Assembly: GCF_037176765.1 (NCBI RefSeq)
Contig: NC_090023.1
Coordinates: forward strand, 107,825,866 to 107,889,865
From: Anolis sagrei
Taxonomy: Eukaryota; Chordata; Lepidosauria; Squamata; Anolidae
Direction of reading: 5' to 3'
DNA length: 64,000 bases
Part shown: positions 55,909 through 64,000 of the stretch, piece by piece
How the letters are laid out: every line of letters begins with the position of its first letter
Numbering within the stretch: position 1 is the stretch's first letter
Notes under the pieces: model-generated
Told to the model about the DNA's origin: nothing
The model's database searches: none
Seen by the model: the letters and a program-made list of their open reading frames with translations, nothing else
Position numbers and translations under genes: made by a program

Positions 55909-56372
55909 CGTAAACTTCTGTACCACAATAAGCCTCTCAGTCTTTAAGATGCCTCAAGTCTTGTTCATTAACTAAAAGTTCTTAAATTGGCTATCTGATG
56001 TCTTATGTTTGCAGACCTCTAGTGGCTGATGATTTTAAAACACTAGCAGCACAAGTCACATGGCACCTTTAGGGCTCTAGTGCACCAATGCTCATACAGT
56101 AGTCTGTTATTGTTTACAGTATTTAAAAGTTATTTAAAGTAAGTCTTTAATTTATTTTTGCTGCACTAGCCTCTAATGGCTCCCACTTTGGAAACGGTAT
56201 GAATGATAGAAGGCCTGTGTAGTCCAGTATTTCATTAAACAATCAACATATGTAGGTGTTATTTCTTTGGTAAAAATATATACCTGCAATTGTATTTTGA
56301 GGTGAAACATAGAAGGAATTCTTTTTATATCCTGCTAAGGGAAAGGATAACAGACCCTTACCCCAAAGACTC
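55909..56372. other. no recognisable feature
   Basis: Unique-looking. The 237-codon plus frame starting at 56290 begins here but then runs through a palindromic element and a CR1 fragment, so it is not a gene. Confidence 0.5.
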
Positions 56373-56790
56373 TAAGAGCCGTAGCAAACTAGGATTTTGC
56401 GAGAGCAAACTAAGCCAGCACGAGCGATGCTCCGCCTCTTTCTCCGCCTACTTCCCTTTGCTAGGGCAGCGTTGCGAGCATACGCTCATGCCGCAGCAAA
56501 CTACAGGAAGCTTGTGCTCGGGCTTGCTCCGAAGCCCCGCCTTTTTCCCCCCCGAGGCTGCTCTCTCTCTTGCTAGCGTGCCTGTTTTCCATTGCAGAGG
56601 GCAGGGATGCGAGCGTACGCTCACAGTTGAATTCTGCCAACTGCGAGAGTACACTCGCATTGCTTCCCTAGCAAGGGAAAACAGTCACACTAGCAAGAGA
56701 GAAAGCAGCCTCGGGGGGAAAAAGGCGGGGCTTCGGAGCGAGCTCGAGCACAAGCTCACTCTTGCTTCCAGTAGTTTGCTACGGCTCTTA
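56373..56790. mobile_element. GC-rich palindromic MITE, 418 bp
   Basis: Termini TAAGAGCCGTAGCAAACT and its exact inverse AGTTTGCTACGGCTCTTA. Inner arms also pair over long stretches (CGGGCTTGCTCCGAAGCCCC with GGGGCTTCGGAGCGAGCTCG; CTTGCTAGCGTG with CACTAGCAAG). Three internal dyads of type GCGAGNNTACNCTC lie at 56473, 56608 and 56642. No convincing target duplication. GC content far above its surroundings. Superfamily unknown. Confidence 0.75.
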
Positions 56791-57003
56791 GGGAGCATCT
56801 ATACTGTAAAATTAATGCAGACAGATATTGAGAAGCTGGAATGTGTCCAGAGGAGGGCATATAAAATGGTCAAAGGTCTGGAAACCATGAGTCCCTTTGA
56901 GGAGTGTCTTAAAGAGTTGGGCATGTTTAGCCTGCAGAAGGGAAGGTTGAGAGGAGACATGGTAGCCATATTTAAATATCTCAAAGGATGTCATAAGAAA
57001 TAA

Positions 57004-57066
57004 TCATAGAATAATAGAGTCGGAAGAAACCACATGGGCCGTGTAGTCCAACACTCTGCCATTCAA
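57004..57066 (-). mobile_element. CR1 3' terminal fragment nested in CR1
   Basis: ATCATAGAATAATAGAGTCG then CCACATGGGCCGTGTAGTCC is a CR1 3' end in reverse. Confidence 0.7.
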
Positions 57067-57118
57067 GAAAGAGGGAGCAGGCTTGCTTTTTGAGGCCTTG
57101 AAGACTAGGACTCAGAGT

Positions 57119-57237
57119 GTAGGGGCGACTTGAGAAATTGCAAGTTGCTTCTGGTGTGAGTGAATTGGCCATCAGCAAGGACGTTGCCCAAATGTTTTGA
57201 TGTTTTACCATTCTTGTAGGAGGCATCTCTCATATCT
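57119..57237 (-). mobile_element. tRNA-derived SINE fragment nested in CR1
   Basis: GTAGGGGCGACTTGAGAAAT, AAGTTGCTTCTGGTGTGAGT and GGAGGCATCTCTCATATCTC; the tRNA-like head is missing. Same family as 15524 and 55345. Confidence 0.8.
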
Positions 57238-57472
57238 CCACATAGGTTCAAGTGACAGGAAAGGAGGTTCCATCTGAATATGAGGAAGCACTTCCTGACC
57301 GCACAAGCTGTTCAACAGTGGACCTCTTTGCCTTGGAGTGTGGTGGAAGCTTTTAAACAGAGGTTGAATGGTCATCTGTCAGGGGTGCTTTGATTATGCT
57401 TTTCCTACATTGTGGGTTGGAGTGAATGGCCTTTGGTCTCTTCCAACTCTGATTCTACAGTGTATAGATGCC

Positions 57473-59140
57473 CTCTAGGGAGGCATAGGTAACTTGTTGT
57501 TCTACAAATTTTGTATAACTGCTATCAGTTCTCATGGCTATTGCTGTTGGGGAGTTGTATCCCAACATCTGTAGTCCCACTTACTACATAAGCTGAGGTT
57601 AAAAAGCAGTTGCATTAAAAGTATGTCTGTGTTACAAAAGGTGTGTGTGTGTTCATATACTATCATGCGGTTGCTTAAACACAAAAAGGATTATCTTGTT
57701 CTACTGCTGTTACTTGTTTCTTCACATACTTTGATGTATTTTTCAAAAACTTGTGTGAGTATTCTGCATAGAATGCCTTGCAGAACTATTCATCTCCCTT
57801 TGACTTTTCCACATTTTTGTTGCATGGCAGCCTACAATTAAAATGGATTTAATTGGTGTTGTTATCAAAGATCTTGCAGTGATATAATATTTTTTAATGA
57901 TGTGCTTATTCTGCCAGAAAAGGGGGAAGAAACCCCAGTGGAGGAATGTATTCTGTTCATAGAATCATAGAATCAAAGAGTTCAGATTGTTTGGTACTAA
58001 ATTAATTCCTTTATAGATCCCAACCACACTCTTACATTGGAAATCCTGCTAAGTATAAGGATGTTGCATGCCATTCTCACATTTTAAACTCTTTTACAGT
58101 TGTCAGTTTATATTAATATTAATTGGTGAACATGGAAGAGCTGAAGTGATGATGATTGATAATAACAATGTATTTCTTGAAAGGGCTAATTGAAGCAAAA
58201 GAGAGGGAGGGAGGGGAGGGAGGAAGATGGAGGGAGAGATTGAAGTAAAGCTTTATAAGTTGCATATAATGTACATATTTCTAAGTCATAGTTGACACAT
58301 TATCAGAAAAGGATGGCCAGAACTAGTTCCTTATCTTTAAGAGCAATTTTGATCAACTGTGTACATCAGCAAGAAAAGCTTTAAAACATACGGAAGGAAA
58401 TGTCAGTGCCTATTATGTTTGCAGAACAAAATCTATTTTTAAAAAGTTGGGAGCCATACCAAGTTCCAGAACTTGCAAAATGAAATATTTGATAGACATA
58501 ACTCCCAACCTACATATTTGGATCTACAACAAAGCCAAAAGAATGCTTGAAAACTGTTTCATTCCAAAATGTTTTGACATTTTTTCTATAAATCCTATCT
58601 TAAAATACTCCAATGTCAAGAGAAACACCCAGAGCAGAGAGAGCAAAGTGTTGCCTTTCTTCAAGTTTGGTGGAATGTGCTTCCTACACTAAAAATACTA
58701 GTGAGAGTAATCACAATGCTAAAATGTGGCAATGCAACATCTGGGGAACTGATGTCCTCAGAAATTAGGTGTTAAACAGTGTTTCTTCAGTAGTTTGAAT
58801 TGTACCATATTCACTTTCTTTCTAATAGACTTTTGAGCTGTAATTGCCATACTTTAACCTAACATTTAACAAGAGCCGTTTCCTAGTATCACAACTGGAC
58901 AATCAGAAAACTTCATCTGTTTATTTTTAGTCACTGTAAAAATATAGAAAATCACTAAGTGCAAGGTGGTGGAGTAGGACCTAAAATTCTGAAATAAGTT
59001 ACATAAACAGTCACGAATACTGGAAATTACTCATTTTCATTCTCAGGCTCACTTGGCTTGCAACTTGCATGTGTCTACTTGAAGCCAAGATGACTCAATT
59101 GAGACTTTAATTTTGGAGGTGTAAGAATATATATCTTACT
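57473..59140. other. no gene recognised; (GGGA)n tract
   Basis: About 1.7 kb AT-rich. A purine-rich (GGGA)n run lies at 58198-58240. No recognisable exon. Confidence 0.4.
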
Positions 59141-59340
59141 GGAAAAGACAGTCATGTTTGATAAGGTAGAAGGCAGCAGGAAAAGAGGAAGACTACATCA
59201 CAGATGGGTAGACTCAGACAAGCAAGCCAACTTCTTGAATCTGCAAGTTCTGATGAGGGCTGTCAATAACAGGGTGACTTGTAGGTCTCCCATTTATATG
59301 GTCACCATAAATCAAAGTTAACATGTTAGTTAGCAACACA
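59141..59340 (+). mobile_element. RTE-BovB LINE 3' end
   Basis: GATAAGGTAGAAGGCAGCAG then GAAAAGAGGAAGACTACATC (KVEGSRKRGRLH-like) and tail AGGGTGACTTGTAGGTCTCC, ATATGGTCACCATAAATCAA, as in the 18094 copy. Confidence 0.8.
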
Positions 59341-59463
59341 GTGCCAGTGTGAAAGGCCTCAGAGATTCTGTTGTGGGTTTTAAAACTTCAACAATGAGGA
59401 AGCCGATTATCTACACAATGGGTCTGTATGGTGTCTCATCCTAATACAACTGGTTAAGACACA

Positions 59464-59610
59464 GGCCCCTTCTACATTGCCATATAAAATCCAGATTACC
59501 TGGTTTGAACTAGATTATATGACAGCATAGACTCAAATAAACCAGTTCAAACAAGATAATGAGAATTATCTGCTTTGATAATCTGGATTATATAGCAGTG
59601 TAGAAGAGGC
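59464..59610. mobile_element. MITE (GGGCCCTTCCACACAG family relative)
   Basis: GGCCCCTTCTACATTGCCAT and right GCAGTGTAGAAGAGGC are inverted; interior TGGTTTGAACTAGATTATAT and AATTATCTGCTTTGATAATC pair. 147 bp, like the 52741 element. Confidence 0.7.
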
Positions 59611-60723
59611 GTTAGTTTGGGATTACAAGACGATGGTGTTCACACGCTTTTTAGGGTATATTGTTTGGTGAAATGAGCAATGTGAAACAGGCTACTTAAA
59701 TATCAGTGGCACCAAAACAAAACCATGCAAAGGATTCAAGATGTTAGTGTTCTATTTAATGATTTTGTTATTGCGTTTACCAACCAATGATTGTAAACAT
59801 CATATACCTGAACTCTCCCTGGGTAAAGAAGAACTTGACCTCAGGAATGCAAACATTAGCTTGCCATGTATTTATGGAGCACCTGGATTGGGCCAAGCTA
59901 AAGTTTTCCTTACAGTGCCCATGGAAACAGGCTTAGTTCCTTGATTCTAATTCCAGACTACAAACAAGTGGCCAGACATCCCTATCAAAATGACCTCTCT
60001 TCTGCAAGAGACACTGTGTGAAGTTCACACCCAGGCACCTCCTCCCAGCAAGGATTTCCACCACTTGACTGTCACAAAAAGTGAGGTAAAAAGAAAAAGA
60101 TATAGATCTGTATTATCAATGGGCTGGAATATGTTATTGAATGCTTGCTGAAGAGAGGGCACACCTGTTGAATATCTAAGATCCACCAAAGGTTGTTCAA
60201 GCTCTCCTTGAGAGATTTTCCTATCCCCTGCTCTAGCTAGAAAACCAGCAGGAAAATGAAATGCTCTACTTCTGTGTTTGTAAGCAAATCAAGTGATTCC
60301 TGCACATATCATGGTTGTGACTGAAGTCTTGGTTTCTCACTATTGCTGAAAGATACAAGGATTAGTATCCTGTCATTCTTTTAAACTCTTATCCTGTAGG
60401 TTCTCTGGAAAATATGGAGAATTACATTTCGACCTAATCAAGAAAAAATCCTCCCATGGGCAGTGAAGAAACTCCATAAAGATTTTCTCCTGGATGAACA
60501 ATTACAGAGCAAGTATTGAGTGGGCAAAGAAATAATTCAATGTTGACCTCCAAAAAGTCATAATTTTGCCAAGTTGTTTAGTTTTAATTATCATTGCTAC
60601 ATGTATATCTCTGTTCTTTTCATATTTACTCTGTGTTCATTGAGTCGTCCTACTATTGAAGCTACGTTTGCATTTTTTCTTGAAAATATGTCACGTAATG
60701 TTGAAGAAAGTTTACTCTAAATC
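59611..60723. other. no recognisable feature
   Basis: About 1.1 kb unique-looking, no exon recognised. Confidence 0.45.
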
Positions 60724-60835
60724 AGTGGTTCCCAACCTCTTTTTTTTTTTTTTTTTGGCCATGCCCCACCTGAGCATCTCTACAAGTCCAATCCCCCCCC
60801 CCCCCCACATAACATATAATTCTTATTCTGTACTT
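60724..60835. mobile_element. hAT-like terminal fragment with poly-T and poly-C
   Basis: CAGTGGTTCCCAACCTC followed by an 18-base T run and GGCCATGCCCCACCTGAGCA, then a C run. Resembles the end of a hAT transposon; the other end is not found. Confidence 0.4.
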
Positions 60836-61190
60836 TTTTGGCTTATGAGGAGGAAGCTGGCTTACAAGGAGGAGTTGGTAATACTACCATTATAACTCTG
60901 ATTAATAGCTACCATCCATATTCGTGCCCTGCTCATCCCACCAGCTCAATAGATAACTTGAGCAATGATCAATTTATTTGCCCCCAAGGAACTGGGAAAT
61001 TGTTGCTTCTGTTCGATGTTTTGTCTTATGTATGTTATAACGGCTGTGTTTTTTATTTAATTTTAGTTGTTAAGTCATAATTCATGTTTATATATTGGGT
61101 TGTTAAATTTTGTTAGTATGGATGTATTGTTGTATTCGGGCATTGAATGCTTGCCTTTTATATTTGGAATTCTCCCTGAGTCCCTCCAGG
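60836..61190 (+). mobile_element. L2-like LINE 3' region, decayed
   Basis: Contains TTGTATTCGGGCATTGAATG and CCTGAGTCCCTCCAGGGAGA, like the LINE tail GGCATTGAATTTTGCC..TTTGAGTCCCCC at 35000. An LTR fossil starts directly after. Confidence 0.5.
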
Positions 61191-61197
61191 GAGATAG

Positions 61198-61890
61198 TGT
61201 TGCACTCCAGAACAGAAACGATACCCTCTGACTTTAAAATACACCACACGTTGAGTGAAAAACCAATCCTTTTTATTGAAGCTGAGTAAAATAGCCAGTA
61301 GAAAGAAATGCTTGTAAAAATAGGAAAATTTCAAAATGTAAAAGATCAGTAAAATGCAATAATTCAAAGCAATGTCCACCAGAGATATTTTAAAAATCCA
61401 AGGTAGTATTTATTCAGACAGGAATCAACAGGTTGCAAAGAATCCAGAAGGTGCTAGACCACGGCAAAATGCTAAAATCTCTAAGAACAAGACCCCTTGA
61501 ACAGGATTTCCAAGGCACATGAACATGATTTCCAAACGATGCCTGATCTAATAGACTTTCCCTTGAAGCAAACCTTATATCCCAAAGCCCAAAAATTGGC
61601 TTCGTTTTCCTCCACTCTTGCCTCTTATCTGATGAAAACTTTCGGAGCGATGTAAACATTGAGTTTGTTGTCGATCCTGGCTGAACTCTAGCCGCCTATT
61701 TTTCAACTCCCTTTCTGGCTGCTCATTAAAATTTCCAGGTGTCAGATTGTTTTCCAAGCTCACAGAAAGAGGGAGTAAACCATCATCCTTAAACCCAGCA
61801 GGAATATTCTCATGAGAAACTGCCCTTTGCACTGGGGCCTCTCTGTCATTGTCTGCATGAAGATCATTGACTAAACCATCTCCATCTTGG
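61198..61890 (-). mobile_element. LTR-retrotransposon LTR-like fossil, reverse
   Basis: In reverse, a poly(A)-type signal (TTCAATAAAAAGGATTGG) near 61275 is followed by about 75 bp ending GGAGTGCAACA at 61198. The same last 75-80 bp recur in forward orientation at 62270-62352, so the two are LTRs of one broad family. No internal genes seen. Left (5') boundary uncertain. Old and broken. Confidence 0.5.
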
Positions 61891-61918
61891 GAATCTCAAT
61901 TAAAGTGAAACCAATTTC

Positions 61919-62352
61919 TGAGTGTTTGGGATAGCTTAATGAGGGCAAAAAGTTCCAAGTATGGGAAATATAGTCAGATGAAGCATTGTTTAGTGTAGTT
62001 CATGTCCTTGTTTCATGGAAGCCTTGCTGGGAAGATTCTTGTCTAAGTATTTCTTGTTTCATGGTTTGGATTCTTGGATTGTATAAATGCCTACTCATGC
62101 CTTGGATTAATGTTTCCTGGTTGTCTGACTTATATTAGAGAAGTGTGAACTTGGCTTTTATGGACTTTGCTGAACTTTATCCTGGACTATTTTTGCTCCT
62201 GCTTATCTTCTTACCTAATTGGATTTACCTATTCCTTTAAAGTGCTTTTTACTTTGCTGGTTTTTAAATTATCTTCAATAAAAGGATTGTTTTCCAGTCA
62301 ACAGTGTGGTGTTTACAGTTAGAGGGCTTTTCCTGTCCTGGAGTGCAACATT
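61919..62352 (+). mobile_element. LTR-retrotransposon solo LTR-like fossil, forward
   Basis: Starts at TGAGTGTTTGGG, holds a TATA-like TTGTATAAATGCC near 62076 and TTCAATAAAAGGATTG near 62275, and ends CTGGAGTGCAACA. About 430 bp, LTR-like layout, no coding part. It and the reverse LTR lie back to back. Confidence 0.55.
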
Positions 62353-63585
62353 ACCAACTTTACCATAAGCATTTTGGTCCCTATGAGTTGTTAGAAACAA
62401 TTTCAACGCCATCCATGTATTTTCTTTATAAGCTGTCACTTTATTCTTATCTAGCAAGTGCTCATTATGGTCTTTTCATGCAACCTGAGCCATAGCTTTT
62501 ACCTTTGCTAGCTGCCCATGGAGAGAAAAAAAAGCAAATACATTCTGTATATATGCAAGTCTAATTTCCACCACTAAAGCACTGTTGTAATGCCAAACAA
62601 ACAAACTGTAAATTCACCACACAGGGTCAGTTTAATTTCTTTCTGTCCAGCTTCTCTTTAAAGCAATCATTCATTTCACCCTTCTTTAGAATTAGCTGTT
62701 TGTTCAGGCTGTGTACTTATGAATAGTGCTAGACCATGTGATCCAGTCACTATGGAGAAATCTATTCAGTACTTCAAATACTGAAATAAACACAGCAAGT
62801 GTGTGAAATACACACAGCAAGTCCTCATGCCTTTTTGGTAGGTATTATAATGATTAAAATGCCAATGTCATTTATATTTGGAAACTAAAAAGCTTTCAGA
62901 CTGTGAAAAGCTGCCATGCATATTCGAAGAAACGAACCTTTTAAGATAAGTGGCCAATAAAAATAGTGCACATTTCATATGACATGCCTGGGCAATGCTG
63001 TATAATTTTGATGAGGACTTGCCTTTTACATTAAACTGAAATCATCTGCTCAATAATTCATTGCTGCAGTTTAAATTTTTCAAATATCTGGATATTCAAA
63101 GAGGAGGAGTAGCAGGAGACAATAGCAAGCTTTACCATGGAGAATTCGCGTTATTTATTTTTTTGGCAGCGATAATTTCATGATTTTATAATCAAACTTT
63201 ACAATGAGCCATCTGGTGGCAGTCACCAAACTCTGCATTGATGTCCATTGCAGAAGTAATGATGGACTCATACTTTACTCCTAGTGTATGTTGTTAGGTC
63301 TATGTAGTTTTACTGATGGGCAGAATGTGCCTTATAAGTACCCTCAAGCAATGATACTGTTCTTCCAACTTCAGGGATCCAGAGGTTAAGCGGTATAGAA
63401 ATGATCTGTCTGTGATTAATGCTGTTAATAGGATGGCTACATAAAGTTGATCTGCTACCCAGAAAAGCAGCAATCATGGGCAACACAAAGTGGAATGGGA
63501 AGAAATTAAAGAGACTAGACAGGGAATATGAGCAGGAGAAGTGCATAGGAAGTAAATGTACTTTTACTTCCTATGCAAATGAAAT
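62353..63585. other. no gene; possible conserved non-coding DNA at about 62820-63130
   Basis: No transposon recognised. 62820-63130 is AT-rich but complex, with homeodomain-type words such as TAATGATTAAAATG and GCTCAATAATTCATTG. Whether it is conserved cannot be judged from one sequence. Confidence 0.35.
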
Positions 63586-64000
63586 GAAAGTTATTACACA
63601 AATGACCAGCCATTGCCAGAAGGGGCAGAAAGTTTCATCTATGCTGATGATCATGCCATTACCGCTCAAGCAGGGAGCTTTGAGATGGTTGAACTGAAGC
63701 TCTCCGAAGATTTCGGTTCTCTTACTGCCTATTACAGGGAAAACCAGCTGATCCATAATCCATCTAAAACACAGACATGTGCTTTTCATCTTAAGAACAG
63801 ACAAGCATCCTGAGCTCTGAGGATTACCTGGGAAGGAATACTACTGGAGCATTGCAGCACACCCAAATACTTGGGAGTTACCCTGGACCGTGCTCTGACC
63901 TACAAGAAGAACTGCCTGAATATCAAGCAAAACGTGGGCGCTAGAAATAATATCACACGAAAGCTGTCTGGCACAACCTGGGGATCACAACCAGATACAG
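63586..64000 (+). mobile_element. LINE reverse-transcriptase fragment, runs off the edge
   Basis: Reads ESFIYADDHAITAQAGSFEM (the YADD catalytic motif), YYRENQLIHNPSKTQTCAFH then LKNRQAS, a stop, ITWEGILLEHCSTPKYLGVT and LDRALTYKKNCLNIKQNVGA. This is a jockey/CR1-superfamily type reverse transcriptase (palm and thumb). Only one disruption is seen in about 135 codons, so it is younger than most LINEs here. 5' truncated near 63586; exact clade not determined. Confidence 0.85.

Larger units (their letters stand above)
56821..57458 (+). mobile_element. CR1 LINE 3' end with two nested insertions
   Basis: Forward CR1 pieces at 56821-57003 ([28 protein letters not shown]), about 57067-57118 (GGAGCAGGCTTGCTTTTTGA) and 57238-57458 (AGGAGGTTCCATCTGAATAT to TCTCTTCCAACTCT) are collinear parts of one CR1. 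They are split by a reversed CR1 end (57004-57066) and a SINE (57119-57237). Confidence 0.85.
56794..57472. mobile_element. MITE (GATGCATCTACACTGTA family) split by CR1
   Basis: Left end AGCATCTATACTGTAAAATT (56794) and right end ATTCTACAGTGTATAGATGC (57454) are the two ends of the family. The interior is occupied by CR1 and further insertions. Confidence 0.55.

Noticed and set aside
56290-57003. 237-codon plus-strand open frame
   Set aside because: It runs across unique sequence, a GC-rich palindromic MITE and a CR1 fragment; only the last part (KLECVQRR..) is real coding ancestry, from CR1.
58198-58240. (GGGA)n run as a regulatory GAGA-type element
   Set aside because: Simple purine microsatellite without nearby promoter features.
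2035-62000. CRISPR array or prokaryotic operon
   Set aside because: Repeats are dispersed eukaryotic transposons and microsatellites; no regularly spaced short repeats, no compact operons.
53500-64000. UPF3A exons upstream of CHAMP1, expected from mammalian synteny
   Set aside because: No exon-like frame with splice sites and recognisable UPF3A text was seen; the region is mostly transposons.

Overview
The window is vertebrate nuclear DNA, most likely from an iguanian-type lizard (squamate). The repeats point this way: Sauria-type tRNA SINEs with a BovB-like tail, 5S rRNA-derived SINEs, RTE-BovB, CR1 and L2-like LINEs, Penelope-like foldbacks, and many hAT and Tigger-like MITEs. The species cannot be named from sequence alone. 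There are no bacterial or phage features. Almost all short open frames are chance frames or shadows of repeats.

One host gene is secure. CHAMP1 (chromosome alignment-maintaining phosphoprotein 1, a zinc-finger kinetochore and chromatin protein) lies on the minus strand with its whole 1043-residue coding region in one exon at 44890-48021. A splice acceptor sits at 48050, just upstream of the start codon. A CpG-rich, TATA-less promoter with a candidate non-coding first exon lies at about 52950-53480, so the first intron would be about 5 kb and filled with transposons. A TATA-type promoter-like sequence faces away from CHAMP1 at about 53499.

Region by region: 1-44 kb holds no recognisable coding exon. 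It is old intergenic DNA with LINE tails, SINEs, MITEs, a DIRS-like fossil (about 8.8-9.5 kb) and a solo-LTR-like fossil (30.2-30.7 kb). 44.9-53.5 kb is the CHAMP1 locus. 53.7-64 kb is a dense nest of transposons inside transposons, with two oppositely oriented LTR fossils at 61.2-62.35 kb and a well-preserved LINE reverse transcriptase running off the right edge. In mammals UPF3A lies upstream of CHAMP1; I could not recognise UPF3A exons here.

I did not find a convincing new biological system. The most unusual items are: two similar-sized Penelope-derived foldbacks, each with a target-site duplication, one carrying a LINE fragment; a 418-bp GC-rich palindrome with three internal GCGAG..TAC..CTC dyads; a palindromic hAT MITE whose 8-bp target duplications mostly begin CTCTA; and a 33-bp tandem expansion inside CHAMP1 that adds SPEPRRHSP repeats. 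Stretches where I see nothing are listed explicitly.
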